Below, piece by piece: positions 1 through 9,213 of a stretch of DNA of 64,000 nucleotides. The position numbers and the translations under genes were made by a program. Source of the DNA: Mesorhizobium sp. (GTDB lineage Bacteria > Pseudomonadota > Alphaproteobacteria > Rhizobiales > Rhizobiaceae); the NCBI RefSeq assembly GCF_016793485.1, contig NZ_JAEULZ010000001.1:1-64000 (forward strand). Reading direction: 5' to 3'. The notes under the pieces are model-generated. The model worked only from the letters and a program-made list of their open reading frames with translations, searched no databases and had not been told where the DNA came from. Numbering within the stretch: position 1 is the stretch's first letter; each line of letters opens with the position of its first letter.

Positions 1-70
1 AGCGAGGGAGCTGCGGAGTGGAGCCGCACGGCGGCCATACCACAGAAGGCGAGAGGTGACGATAAAAAAA

Positions 71-130
71 TAAACGTCAGACTTTTACACTTGTGCCACG
101 TTTCGATTTGTGGAATCAATTTCTATACGG
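71..130 (+). promoter_or_regulatory. Operator/promoter copy 1 of 3 (GTCAGAC core)
   Basis: The word TAAACGTCAGACTTTT is followed by TTGTGC at 91-96 and by TTTGTGGAATCA at 107-118. Nearly the same arrangement recurs at 5453 and, less perfectly, at 7046, each time upstream of a gene of the same catabolic island. The core GT-CAG-AC fits the GTnnnAC centre typical of FadR-type GntR operators. TTGTGC may act as a -35 element, but the -10 is weak. Positions 1-70 and 131-331 show no convincing gene; bases 1-59 may be the tail of an upstream gene. Confidence 0.55.
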
Positions 131-331
131 TCGAACAAGGCTAGTAAAAAGCGTCCTTGGGGGGTCAAAGACGAAAATGGGCAATCGGGGCGCTCGAAAA
201 ATGGCGATCGACGTTGCTGAGGAGAGATCCACAAACAGCGCTATGATCGGCGGTGACCATCATACCCGAAAGGAATACGGATTACCCGCTTCAGCAGGCT
301 GATCCTAAAGTGGTAGAAGAGGTAGTCCGGA

Positions 332-1912
332 ATGTCGGTTGGTGAGATCTCCACGTTAGCCTCGTCCCCGGCTTTGGGCGTGAAGCCCCAGATCGAAGTG
401 TACAATGTCCACAAGACTTTCGGCCCGACGCGTGCATTGATCGACGTGACGATGACGGTCGCGGAAGGCGAGGCGCGTGCCCTGATTGGCAGAAACGGCG
501 CCGGAAAATCAACGCTGGTCTCGCTCCTGACCGGAATGCTATCGCCGACGTCCGGCGAAATTCTGATCGGCGGGCGCTCCGTTCAGGACGCGTCATCCGT
601 ATCCTGTGTCTATCAGCATTCGCGCCTGGTCCCGCAGATGACGGTCGCGGAGAACATCGTCATCTCGCAGTACCCCCGTCATGGGGGGCGGATCGCGTGG
701 GGCGAAGTCAATCGAATCGCGCGCGCTGTGCTTGAGCCTTGGAACCTTGCCTATCTCGCTGACAAGCGTGTCGAGGACATCGCGCCGGTCCAGAAGAAGG
801 TCGTCGAGATATGCCGGGCGCTTGCAGAGAAGCCGTCGGTGCTCATGCTGGACGAGCCGACGGCCGGGCTGGATCGACATGATGCGGAGCAGCTTTTCGA
901 GTTCATCGACAAGCTCAAGAAGGAGAAGGTGACGCTGATCTACGTCTCACATCACCTCGATGAAATCTATCGTTTCTGCGGGTCGGTGACTGTGCTGCGC
1001 GACTCGCGCGTGGTCGTCACATCGCCGCTGAGCGAGTTGCCGAAGCACGAGTTGATTGCCGCAATGATGGGCGAAACTGAACAGGTGATCGCGACCAAGC
1101 GCATCGACGCACATGATGCGAAGAAGAGCACGCCTGTCGGGTTGTCGGTTCAAAACCTCAAGGTTGGAAATGTCGTGAAAGACTTCAGCCTTGAGGTCCG
1201 TCGTGGCGAGTGCGTCGGTATCGCGGGACTGGACGGGTCTGGAAAAGCCGAGATCGGCGCCGCGATCGCCGGGCTGATCCTGCCTGATGGCGGTTCAATA
1301 GCGGTGGGTGGCAAGTCGCACAAGCTCGGCGGGGTTCCGGCAGCCATCACGGCGGGTATTGGGTATGTTCCCGAAAACCGCAATCTGCAGGGTATGGTGC
1401 TAGCGCTCTCGGTCGCCGAGAATTCGACGATGACCGCATTGAGGCAACTGTCCCGGCCCGTCGTCCCCGGCTTGATGAATATCCTCCTGCCATCCACCTT
1501 GCGTCGCGAATACGGAAAGCTTGCTCGTCAGTGGAGCATTCGCGCATCGGGACCTGAGCAGCTTATTTCCGAGCTCAGCGGCGGAAACCAGCAGAAATGC
1601 GTTATGGCGCGCGCGCTCGCAACAAAACCGAGCGTCCTGATTCTTCAGAATCCGACGGCGGGTGTCGATGTCGCTGCGAAGGCGTCTATCATGCGGTCGC
1701 TTGACGAAATCCTCAATCAGGGCGCGTCTATCGTGGTGATTTCGGAAGACGCCGACGACTTCGCCCTGGCATCCCGCATCGTCGTCGTGAACCACGGTCG
1801 CATCGGTTCCGAACTCGGCTCGCAATGGACTGACAGGGAACTTGTCGCGGCGATGCAGGAAGCTCCTACACCCTTTCAACTCAATACACCTGCGCAGGGG
1901 CAACTGCATTGA
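332..1912 (+). CDS. Sugar-type ABC importer, double ATPase subunit (RbsA/MglA family)
   Basis: This 526-residue protein contains two fused ATPase domains, as in RbsA/MglA, and would power the permease encoded next to it on the inner face of the membrane. Domain 1 has an intact Walker A (GRNGAGKST, about residues 53-61), Walker B (LMLDEP, 171-176) and switch His (about 207), but no canonical signature. Domain 2 has the signature LSGGNQQK (415-422), a degenerate Walker A (GLDGSGKAE) and an unusual Walker B reading LILQNP where the family has LLLDEP. Only the composite site made of domain-1 Walker motifs plus the domain-2 signature looks competent. The stop overlaps the permease start by 4 bases (TTGA), suggesting translational coupling. 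The substrate is unknown. Confidence 0.93.
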   Translation: MSVGEISTLASSPALGVKPQIEVYNVHKTFGPTRALIDVTMTVAEGEARALIGRNGAGKSTLVSLLTGMLSPTSGEILIGGRSVQDASSVSCVYQHSRLVPQMTVAENIVISQYPRHGGRIAWGEVNRIARAVLEPWNLAYLADKRVEDIAPVQKKVVEICRALAEKPSVLMLDEPTAGLDRHDAEQLFEFIDKLKKEKVTLIYVSHHLDEIYRFCGSVTVLRDSRVVVTSPLSELPKHELIAAMMGETEQVIATKRIDAHDAKKSTPVGLSVQNLKVGNVVKDFSLEVRRGECVGIAGLDGSGKAEIGAAIAGLILPDGGSIAVGGKSHKLGGVPAAITAGIGYVPENRNLQGMVLALSVAENSTMTALRQLSRPVVPGLMNILLPSTLRREYGKLARQWSIRASGPEQLISELSGGNQQKCVMARALATKPSVLILQNPTAGVDVAAKASIMRSLDEILNQGASIVVISEDADDFALASRIVVVNHGRIGSELGSQWTDRELVAAMQEAPTPFQLNTPAQGQLH

Positions 1913-2991
1913 CAATCGATCACACATCCTCTCCGACGACGTCCCTCGCAGAAACTAAGGAAAAGCACGGGCCGTTCGCCGCGCTCTCCAGTTTGCGCGA
2001 GTTGGTGTTGCTGCCGGTCATCGCGGCTCTGATTGTCTTCGGCGCGTTCATGCATCCCGCGTTTCTGACGTGGAACAACATGCTCAGCAATGTCATGGGC
2101 AGCGTGTCGGTACTTGCGATTATGGTTGTTGCACAGTCATTGCTGATCATCGCCGGGAAATTCGATCTCTCTACGCAATCGACAGTCGGGTTTGCGCCGA
2201 TGCTTGCCGCCTATCTGGTGGTGTCTCCAGATCTCGGCGGCGCGGGCGTTGAACTGCATCCGCTGTTGGGCGTTGCCGTCCTGTTCGCCGTGGGCATCGT
2301 CATCGGCATGTTCAATGGCTTTTTGGTCGCTAAGTTGAAGCTGAATGCCTTTATCGTCACGTTGGCAATGCTGATCCTTCTCCAAGGCCTCACGCTTGGC
2401 GTGAGCGGCGGAAGGACAATCTCAAACTTGCCGGGTGCGTTTACCTTTCTCGGTCTTACAAGCTTTCTAGGCATTCGCCTCGAAGTCTGGATCGCCTTGG
2501 CCGTTATTTTCGGCGCTGCCTACGTGATGCGATATACAGTTGTCGGTCGTCATATCTATGCGATCGGCGGGAACGTAGAGGCAGCGCGGGCCGCGGGCGT
2601 TCGTGTAGAACGCGTTATTTTTGGCCTCTTCGTACTGGCAGGTATTCTCGCCGCGCTGGCAGGCTTCGTGCTGACTTCAAGAATTGCGTCGGTGTCAGCA
2701 AGCCAAGGTAACAATTTGATCTTCACGGTCTTCGCAGCGGCGGTCATAGGCGGCATTGATCTGAATGGCGGTCGCGGCCGCATTATCGGAGCAGCTACCG
2801 GTGTCCTGTTGCTTGCAATCATTCAAAATCTCCTCGTTCTGCTGGAGGTGCCGTCGTTCTGGGTCAGCGCCATCTACGGCGCGGTCATTCTGGTATCGAT
2901 GATGATCGGGGCGATCACCAATTCCCTGGGAGTCATCTTGGCAAAGTTGGCGTCTTACCTCTCCAAGGCGCCGCGGCCGGGCAGTCCCTGA
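1909..2991 (+). CDS. ABC importer permease (RbsC-like, BPD_transp_2)
   Basis: A polytopic inner-membrane protein of 360 residues with about eight to ten hydrophobic segments. It carries the two landmarks of the ribose/xylose-type permease family: AGKFDLSTQS (the usual GEIDLSVGS position) and a glycine-rich IGGIDLNGGRGRIIGA near the third quarter. The start is TTG at 1909, overlapping the ATPase stop by 4 bases. The first 30 or so residues are hydrophilic and cytosolic. The binding protein of the system is probably the one at 5649, separated from it by an oxidoreductase gene. The ligand cannot be told from the sequence; members of this family carry pentoses, hexoses, polyols and some non-sugars. 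Confidence 0.92.
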   Translation: MTIDHTSSPTTSLAETKEKHGPFAALSSLRELVLLPVIAALIVFGAFMHPAFLTWNNMLSNVMGSVSVLAIMVVAQSLLIIAGKFDLSTQSTVGFAPMLAAYLVVSPDLGGAGVELHPLLGVAVLFAVGIVIGMFNGFLVAKLKLNAFIVTLAMLILLQGLTLGVSGGRTISNLPGAFTFLGLTSFLGIRLEVWIALAVIFGAAYVMRYTVVGRHIYAIGGNVEAARAAGVRVERVIFGLFVLAGILAALAGFVLTSRIASVSASQGNNLIFTVFAAAVIGGIDLNGGRGRIIGAATGVLLLAIIQNLLVLLEVPSFWVSAIYGAVILVSMMIGAITNSLGVILAKLASYLSKAPRPGSP

Positions 2992-3171
2992 GACGGCCCG
3001 CGCTTTTCTTTGGCAGACCCGGCCAGGTGGCGCCGGTTTCGATCCGCGAGCGGGCCTCTCCACCAGCGGCGACGCGCAGCCCAAGACGCATTGAACATAT
3101 CTTGCCCAGGATTGCGCGACGTTCGTCCTATAGGCGCGGACGGTCCGGCCGGGATCGGGAAAGGGGACGTG

Positions 3172-5418
3172 GTGGGCGTCAAATTCGGCAGGGTTGATGC
3201 GCTCTGGCGCTATCCGGTCAGCTCTTTCTCCGGCGAGCGGTTGCCCCGTGCCCTTGTCACCTCTCATGGCTTCGCGGGCGACCGCCGGTTCGGAATATAC
3301 GACAACGAAACGCAGGAACTCCTGCTGCATGCCCGCAAGCAGTGGAGCGGGGCTCCACGGCTGCTTGCCCGACTCGACCCGGCGGACATGCTGCAGGTTT
3401 CGATCGACGGCATCGAATGGCTGCCGCTTGGCGGGAAAGGGCTGGGTGACGCGCTCCAAACCTTTTTCGGACGCTCGGTCTCGGTGCATCCCTATGGTCA
3501 GGACTTGAATGGCAAGCCCGCGGTCAATCTCTATCGAGAGGCTCCCATCCATCTTCTGAGCCGGCAATCCCTCGTACTGCTTCGGCGGATGCTTCCCGAC
3601 AGTAAGATAGACGAGCGACGTTTTCGTCCCAACATCACACTCGATTGTCCGTCCGACGGAGGGAACGAGCCGCCTGAGTACCGCCTGCTGGGCCGGGAAT
3701 TCACGATAGGCGGCGTCCGCCTGCGGGGAACACGCAAATCCGAGCGATGCAGCTTCACGACCTTGCAGCAGCATGGGCTGCCGGAGGATCGGAGCGTGCT
3801 GCGAACCATTATCCAGGATTTCGAGAAAAACTTCGGAATCTATTGCGATGTGGTCGAGGAGGGATGGATCGCAGTCGACGACTGGGTGGTCGTCCAGGAG
3901 GAAGCGCAGGCGATCCCGCCAATCGTGGTAGTCGGCGCCGGCCAGGCGGGAGCGTCGGTGGTTCGAGCATTGCGCGACCTCGGATATGCGGGCGGCATCG
4001 AGCTGTTCGGCGACGAGAGCCGTCCTCCCTACGAGCGGCCGCCACTGTCCAAGGGCCTGCGGGTCTTGACGGAAGAAACCGCTTTCGCACCACCGATCCT
4101 TTCAGGCGACGAAGCCGTCGCCATGGATATCGATATGCATCTCGGCGAGTCCGTGGTGCAGATCGACCGTGCCTCGAAATCCATCGAAACCGCGGACGGT
4201 GTTTCGCATCCCTATTCGCATCTGATCATCGCCACGGGCGGCGCGGCAAGGCGTGTCCGGTTGCTGAATAGGGGGTTCGGTCGCGTCCACTCGATCCGTA
4301 CCGCCGCAGACGCCGAGGAGCTTCGCCGCTCGCTTCGGCGGGCCAGTCGCATTTTTGTGCTTGGCGGCGGCTGGCTGGGGCTTGAAATCGCCGCGGCGGC
4401 CCGTGAAGCCGGCATCGTTGTCTCACTTTTTGCGCGACAGGCCCATCTTTGCGCACGCGTCCTCCCGCCGGTAGTGGCAGATTTCGTGATGGATGTTCAT
4501 CTGAAGAACGGCGTCACATTCCACATGAATGCCGAGCCTCGATTCGAGGAATCTGCCGGTCATGTCGCTGCGCATTTAGAAAATCGTGTCGAAACGGCGG
4601 ACCTCCTGGTCGTCGCGATTGGCATGACCGCGAACGATTATCTCGCCCGACAGGCCGGGCTCAAATGCCGGGATGGAATCCTGACCGACTCCAACGGTGC
4701 AACGGGCGACCCCTTCGTGTTCGCCGTGGGCGACGTGTCGCGCCAGCTCAACGGTTCCGGTCAAAACGGCATTCGGATGGAAAGCTGGCAGAACGCGAAC
4801 GAACAGGCAGTCCGTGCCGCCCATGCAATTCTGGGAATCAAGGGAACGGCTGTTTCTGTTCCCAGCTTCTGGTCTGAGCAGTATTCGCTTAACATCCAGA
4901 TAGCCGGACTGCCGGACCCCGCGGCCGTGCCGCTGAGCGTCGATGGCGCGGATCGCCCGCTCTGGCGCTTCGACAACTTCGTTGTCGGCATCAACCGCCC
5001 GCGCGACGTACGCGAATTCGCCACCCGAGACGAGATGCGGGTCGATGGAGCGGGCACCTCGCCGATGACGGTGGTTCCCAAAGGTCCGACTACACGCCAT
5101 TACCTGGGGCGCCTGGAGGATCTGGGCGGCGCAGGACTGACGACATTCGATGTGGATGTCACGGGGAGGATTGTCCTGGTCCGGGACGAGGGACGCTATT
5201 TCGCCATGCAGGACAAATGTCCTCATGCGGATGCGTCGCTCTCGGAAGGGTTTGTCGAAAAGGGCAAGCTGGTATGCCCTCTCCATTTCGCGGAATTCGA
5301 CCTAGTCGACGGCAAGGCGCACAACGCGCCCAAGGGATGCCCGAACGCCGCCACCTATGCGGTGGAGATCGAGGAAGGCAATATCTACGTCGTCGTGCCG
5401 GCGAGCGGATCCGCGTGA
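3172..5418 (+). CDS. MOSC domain - ferredoxin reductase - Rieske ferredoxin fusion
   Basis: A three-part soluble redox protein. Counting from GTG 3172 (748 residues), residues 1-245 are a MOSC domain with N-terminal barrel (LWRYPVSSFSGE) and the conserved ligand Cys in ERCSFTT (about 193). Residues about 250-620 are a BphA4-type FAD reductase with VVVGAGQAGASVV (FAD) and VLGGGWLGLEIAAAA (NADH). The last 130 residues are a Rieske [2Fe-2S] domain with CPH (about 683) and CPLH (about 702). NADH electrons could thus pass FAD to Rieske to an external oxygenase within one chain. The frame is open back to TTG 3010, but 3172 has AAGGGG five bases upstream and matches the usual MOSC start. It probably belongs to the transporter transcription unit. 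No Rieske oxygenase alpha subunit is visible nearby. Confidence 0.85.
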   Translation: MGVKFGRVDALWRYPVSSFSGERLPRALVTSHGFAGDRRFGIYDNETQELLLHARKQWSGAPRLLARLDPADMLQVSIDGIEWLPLGGKGLGDALQTFFGRSVSVHPYGQDLNGKPAVNLYREAPIHLLSRQSLVLLRRMLPDSKIDERRFRPNITLDCPSDGGNEPPEYRLLGREFTIGGVRLRGTRKSERCSFTTLQQHGLPEDRSVLRTIIQDFEKNFGIYCDVVEEGWIAVDDWVVVQEEAQAIPPIVVVGAGQAGASVVRALRDLGYAGGIELFGDESRPPYERPPLSKGLRVLTEETAFAPPILSGDEAVAMDIDMHLGESVVQIDRASKSIETADGVSHPYSHLIIATGGAARRVRLLNRGFGRVHSIRTAADAEELRRSLRRASRIFVLGGGWLGLEIAAAAREAGIVVSLFARQAHLCARVLPPVVADFVMDVHLKNGVTFHMNAEPRFEESAGHVAAHLENRVETADLLVVAIGMTANDYLARQAGLKCRDGILTDSNGATGDPFVFAVGDVSRQLNGSGQNGIRMESWQNANEQAVRAAHAILGIKGTAVSVPSFWSEQYSLNIQIAGLPDPAAVPLSVDGADRPLWRFDNFVVGINRPRDVREFATRDEMRVDGAGTSPMTVVPKGPTTRHYLGRLEDLGGAGLTTFDVDVTGRIVLVRDEGRYFAMQDKCPHADASLSEGFVEKGKLVCPLHFAEFDLVDGKAHNAPKGCPNAATYAVEIEEGNIYVVVPASGSA

Positions 5419-5452
5419 AGTCTGCACCGCCACGCGGCGGCAGATAAAAAAT

Positions 5453-5512
5453 TAAACGTCAGACTTTTATTGTTGTGCAAGGTTTGTATTTGTGGAATCA
5501 TTTCTGCAAGGT
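5453..5512 (+). promoter_or_regulatory. Operator/promoter copy 2 of 3 (GTCAGAC core)
   Basis: TTAAACGTCAGACTTTT, then TTGTGC at 5473-5478 and TTTGTGGAATCATTTCT, match copy 1 base for base over most of about 55 positions. It lies about 140 bases upstream of the binding-protein gene and just after the MOSC fusion gene. The conserved spacing between the GTCAGAC core and TTGTGC suggests an operator joined to a promoter rather than a chance repeat. Confidence 0.55.
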
Positions 5513-5648
5513 TGATGGGGCATAAGCAGAGCACAGGTAGCGTGCAAAAAAGACCAAGCGCTGTCCCACTGACCTCGGACATCCAGGAAAATCGGCTTCT
5601 GCCTTTGCGGGTAGGACGGCTGACTATGTGCAAAAATGGGAGAATTAA

Positions 5649-6680
5649 ATGCGCATCAACTACAAAGCAGTGATCTTGGCGTGCGTGGCATCGGGTGCTC
5701 TCGCTGCGGCTAGCCAGGCAGTCAATGCCCAGGACAAGAAACAGGTCGTGTTCATAGGCGCGCCGCTGAACAATCCATATCAGGCCGCCCTCGTGAATTC
5801 CGTCCAGAAGTTTGGCGCCGAGCAGGGTTTCGAGATGCTGACCGCGAAGCAGGGCGAGTCCTACGAAGCGGTTGCGCAGATAAACAACATAAACACGATG
5901 ATTGATGCCGGCGTCGATGGCATCATGCTTCAGGCCATTGAAGGCAAAGGTCTGAAGGTAGCGCTGGACAGAGCGGAGACCGCCGGCGTCAAGGTGGTCA
6001 CGGTCGGCGCCGGACCTGATGCAGGATACGGAAACACCTTCATGATGGTAGGCGCATCACCTGAAAGCCAGGGCAGAAAAAGCTGCGAGCAGTTGGGGCC
6101 GGCTATGGGCGGCAAAGGCAAGGTGCTCGAGCTCCAGGGCGATCTTGCGGCCGGGGACGTTGCCGTATTGCGCTCGAAGGGCTTCAACGACTGCATGAAA
6201 GAGAAGTTCCCCGAGATCCAGGTCCTGTCACACGATGCAGGTTGGCTTGCCGACAAGGCGGCCTCGATCACCGAAGTGGTTCTCAGCACCGACCCCGACG
6301 TGACGGGCGTACAACTGGCGGGCGACGCGGTTTACTTGGACAGTGTCGTCAACGCGCTGCGGCGGCAGAATCGATTGCACAATGTTGGCGAGGAAGGACA
6401 TGTCTCGATCGTCGGTATCGACGGCAGTCCGGCGGCACTAAGCGCTATTCGCGAGGGATATGTGGACGCTGCCATCGAGCATTCCGCAGTCGGTTATGCC
6501 AAGTGGAGCTCGTTCTACCTCAAGGCCGCCTTTGATGGTAAGACCTTCGAAGCTGGTCCAACGGACCACAATTCCGAGATAGTCAAGCAGGGCGACAATC
6601 TGATCGACCAGTTGGAACCGGTTGTCATCACCAAGGAGAACGTTGATTCTCCCGATCTGTGGGCCAACAACGCCAACTAG
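5649..6680 (+). CDS. Periplasmic sugar-binding protein of ABC importer (RbsB-like)
   Basis: A 343-residue secreted protein with a typical signal peptide (hydrophobic ILACVASGALAAAS, cleavage near residue 27). The rest is a type-1 periplasmic binding fold of the ribose-binding family: VVFIGAPLNNPYQAALVNS at the first strand, then GVDGIMLQAIEGKGL, and VSIVGIDGSPAALSAIREG in the second lobe. It would deliver ligand to the permease and ATPase encoded at 332-2991. It has its own copy of the shared GTCAGAC operator, so the binding protein can be made in excess over the membrane components. The ligand is unknown. Confidence 0.92.
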   Translation: MRINYKAVILACVASGALAAASQAVNAQDKKQVVFIGAPLNNPYQAALVNSVQKFGAEQGFEMLTAKQGESYEAVAQINNINTMIDAGVDGIMLQAIEGKGLKVALDRAETAGVKVVTVGAGPDAGYGNTFMMVGASPESQGRKSCEQLGPAMGGKGKVLELQGDLAAGDVAVLRSKGFNDCMKEKFPEIQVLSHDAGWLADKAASITEVVLSTDPDVTGVQLAGDAVYLDSVVNALRRQNRLHNVGEEGHVSIVGIDGSPAALSAIREGYVDAAIEHSAVGYAKWSSFYLKAAFDGKTFEAGPTDHNSEIVKQGDNLIDQLEPVVITKENVDSPDLWANNAN

Positions 6681-7044
6681 CGTTTGAAGTGGTCTTCCGG
6701 GCGGTTCCATCCCGCTCGGAACGGCCCGGGTTCTTGCCGCGGCAGCGGTTCGTCGCGCTCTAGGCGGTATCGGCGGCGCTTCCCCTTCGCGGCCATGGAA
6801 CAGGCCAGTGTGGTCCTTGCTACTTCCTCGTCCGCCCGCTTTGCCGCTGTGATCGCCGCAATCAGCCAGTAGCATTCGCTCAACGCATGTTCGAGGCAGG
6901 CTTCCGCTGAGGGGTCTGGCCGGGTCCGGTCCATGCCGTCTAGCCTGCCAGTTTCGACGGCGCGAGAGCGTCCGCGGCGCGGCTGTTCCGATGGTCTGTC
7001 GACAGGGGTGGGCCTCCCGAGACGTTCGAATTAGTGGTCAAGAT
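6681..7044. other. Intergenic stretch, no gene seen
   Basis: Between the binding-protein gene and operator copy 3 the sequence is G+C-rich, with no reading frame that resembles a protein family and no clear hairpin terminator. The open frames here are short and arginine/serine-rich, as expected of antisense or non-coding G+C-rich DNA. Confidence 0.5.
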
Positions 7045-7045
7045 T

Positions 7046-7101
7046 TAAATGTCAGACTTTTCACTTGTCTGTGACGCATTTTCGTGCGACCACATCTCTG
7101 T
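7046..7101 (+). promoter_or_regulatory. Operator/promoter copy 3 of 3 (GTCAGAC core)
   Basis: TTAAATGTCAGACTTTT is followed by CACTTGTCTGTGAC. The core is identical to copies 1 and 2, while the downstream half has diverged; here a second imperfect half-site (GTCTGTGAC) can be seen. It sits 24 bases before the acyl-CoA synthetase start, ahead of a long rightward gene run (7125-16831), so it could control that whole run. Confidence 0.5.
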
Positions 7102-7124
7102 AGCTGAAGTCGAGTGAGGGGCAG

Positions 7125-9212
7125 ATGGCCCAAAGCCAGTCAAAGATCGCCAACCTGTTGCGTCCGAAGTCGATCGCCATAGTCGGTGCGAGCGACCGGG
7201 CTGACGCCTTTGGTCAACGTCTCCTGCACGCGGTATCCGCCGGATATGGGGGTCATGTCTATCCGGTGAATCCGAAATACGAATCGATCGCCGGCGTCAA
7301 CTGCTATCCCGACGTGGCCTCGCTTCCGACCCTGCCGGACTGCGTCTTGCTGGCTGTCGGCGACGGGTTGATCGTTGATGCTTTCGAAAACGTCGCCAAG
7401 GCCGGAGTGCCGGCGGCGGTGATTTTCGGACGGGCGTATGGCGAGCATCGGAATGGGCGTCAGCGCACGGGCTGCCTGGCTGAGATTGCCCAGGAGGCGG
7501 GGGTGGCGTTGGCGGGAGCCAACTGCATGGGCTTCATCAATCTCGTCGACCGACTGCAGGTAACCGGATTTCCGTTCTCTTCTCTCGGCGCGGCGGGGCA
7601 AGTGGCCCTCGTTTCGCACAGTGGCTCGACATGGTCTGGCCTGGTCGGCAATTCGCGGCAGATCCGGTTCAATTACGCCGTATCTGCCGGGCAGGAACTG
7701 GCCACGTCGGTGGCGGACTACCTGAAGTTCTTTCTCGACGAGGGTCAAACCCGGGTTGCCGCCTGCGTCCTCGAGACGATCAGGAATCCAGAGGGTTTCC
7801 TCGATGCCCTCGAGCAGGCTGACAAGCAGGACGTGCCGGTCGTGGTTTTGAAGCTTGGCAGAAGCGATGCCGGCAAGGAGTTCGCGCTGTCTCATACGGG
7901 TGCGCTCTCCGGTTCCAACGCTGCCTATGATGCGATCTTCAGTCGCTACAACGTCGTCAGCGTCCGGACGCTTGACGAACTGGCCGATACGGTCGAGCTG
8001 TTGCAGTCGCCAAGAAAGCCGACCACGAAGGAAGTCGGCGTCGGAACGGACTCAGGCGGAGAACGCCAGCTCATCGTCGACATCGCGACGGATGTAGGCG
8101 TCAAATTCGCAAGCCTCGCGGCGGCCACAGACGCCCGGCTTGCGCAGTATCTCGATCCTGGCGTGGAGCCGTCCAATCCCGTGGACTATTGGGGTGACGG
8201 CGGCGACATCATGGCGCCGTGTCTTTCGGCTTTGGCCGACGACCCAGGCATTGGGATGGTCGCCATGGCGTCCAACATGGTTGACGGCCGTGGTGGGCTC
8301 CACGGCAACGTGCAAGCGCTCGAAGCAGTGTTCGAGGCGACGGACAAGCCAGTTGCGCTGTTCGGAAACGTCGCGACGACCATGGCGCGAGCGGAAGTCG
8401 CCGGCCTGCGCGAGAAAGGCATTCCCGTGCTGATGGGAACCGAGACGGCACTCAGGAGCATCAAGCACTATATGTCCTATCATTTCCGTGAGCGCCTCCA
8501 TGGAGGCGCTCACCGATCAGACCCGTCGGGGCATCATACTGCATGGGTTTCACGCATTGCCGGCACCGCTCCTCCGTCCCTGCCCAGCGCGGTGGGCTTC
8601 GAGCTCCTGCGGGACTACGGGATCGCGGCGGCGGCGTGGGCATCCATAAATGGACCCGGCGACATAGAAGCGTTTGCGGACAAGCATGGTTACCCACTGG
8701 TTCTCAAGATCGATGCGCCGGAGGTCCCGCATAAGTCGGAAGTCGGCGGCGTCATTGTTGGTCTGCGCGACGCCGGTCAGGCGTTGCGGGCATGGAACAC
8801 ATTGAAAGACCGCCATCCGACCGCGCCGGTCATCGCGCAGGCGCAAGCAAAGGGTTTCGAGCTTCTGCTCGGCATGAACGTCGATGCGCAATTTGGCCCG
8901 GTGGTGACCGTCGGCATGGGCGGTATCTTCGTGGAGATACTGCGCGACGCAATTTCGCTGATCCCGCCCTTCACGCCGGAAGAAATCCTCGCCCGATTGA
9001 AGGGTCTGGCCTGCTATCCGATCCTTGCCGGAGCGCGGGGACAGGCGCCCGCCGATCTGCGCGGCGCCGCCGAGACGATATCCCGTTTCGGGGACATGTG
9101 CCTCGAATTGCGTTCCGCAATACGTGAAATCGAGATCAACCCCCTCATGGTGAGCAGCAGCCAGGTTGCTGCTGTCGATTGTCTCATCGTGCCCCGTAGC
9201 GAAAGTGCCTGA
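7125..9212 (+). CDS. NDP-forming acyl-CoA synthetase (acetate-CoA ligase family), fused subunits
   Basis: A 695-residue cytosolic enzyme that joins a carboxylic acid to CoA with ATP. In order it has a CoA-binding Rossmann domain (IAIVGASDRADAFG, about 17-30), succinyl-CoA-ligase-like domains (ALVSHSGSTWSG; LSHTGALSGSNAAYDAI, which carries the conserved phospho-His), and a C-terminal ATP-grasp domain (YPLVLKIDAPEVPHKSEVGG; MGGIFVEILRD). The start ATG has GTGAGGGG upstream and follows the third shared operator. The stop lies two bases before the hydratase ATG, so the two are co-transcribed. The acid activated is unknown; the neighbours suggest a short acid that can be hydrated or reduced as an enoyl-CoA. 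Confidence 0.88.
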   Translation: MAQSQSKIANLLRPKSIAIVGASDRADAFGQRLLHAVSAGYGGHVYPVNPKYESIAGVNCYPDVASLPTLPDCVLLAVGDGLIVDAFENVAKAGVPAAVIFGRAYGEHRNGRQRTGCLAEIAQEAGVALAGANCMGFINLVDRLQVTGFPFSSLGAAGQVALVSHSGSTWSGLVGNSRQIRFNYAVSAGQELATSVADYLKFFLDEGQTRVAACVLETIRNPEGFLDALEQADKQDVPVVVLKLGRSDAGKEFALSHTGALSGSNAAYDAIFSRYNVVSVRTLDELADTVELLQSPRKPTTKEVGVGTDSGGERQLIVDIATDVGVKFASLAAATDARLAQYLDPGVEPSNPVDYWGDGGDIMAPCLSALADDPGIGMVAMASNMVDGRGGLHGNVQALEAVFEATDKPVALFGNVATTMARAEVAGLREKGIPVLMGTETALRSIKHYMSYHFRERLHGGAHRSDPSGHHTAWVSRIAGTAPPSLPSAVGFELLRDYGIAAAAWASINGPGDIEAFADKHGYPLVLKIDAPEVPHKSEVGGVIVGLRDAGQALRAWNTLKDRHPTAPVIAQAQAKGFELLLGMNVDAQFGPVVTVGMGGIFVEILRDAISLIPPFTPEEILARLKGLACYPILAGARGQAPADLRGAAETISRFGDMCLELRSAIREIEINPLMVSSSQVAAVDCLIVPRSESA

Positions 9213-9213
9213 T

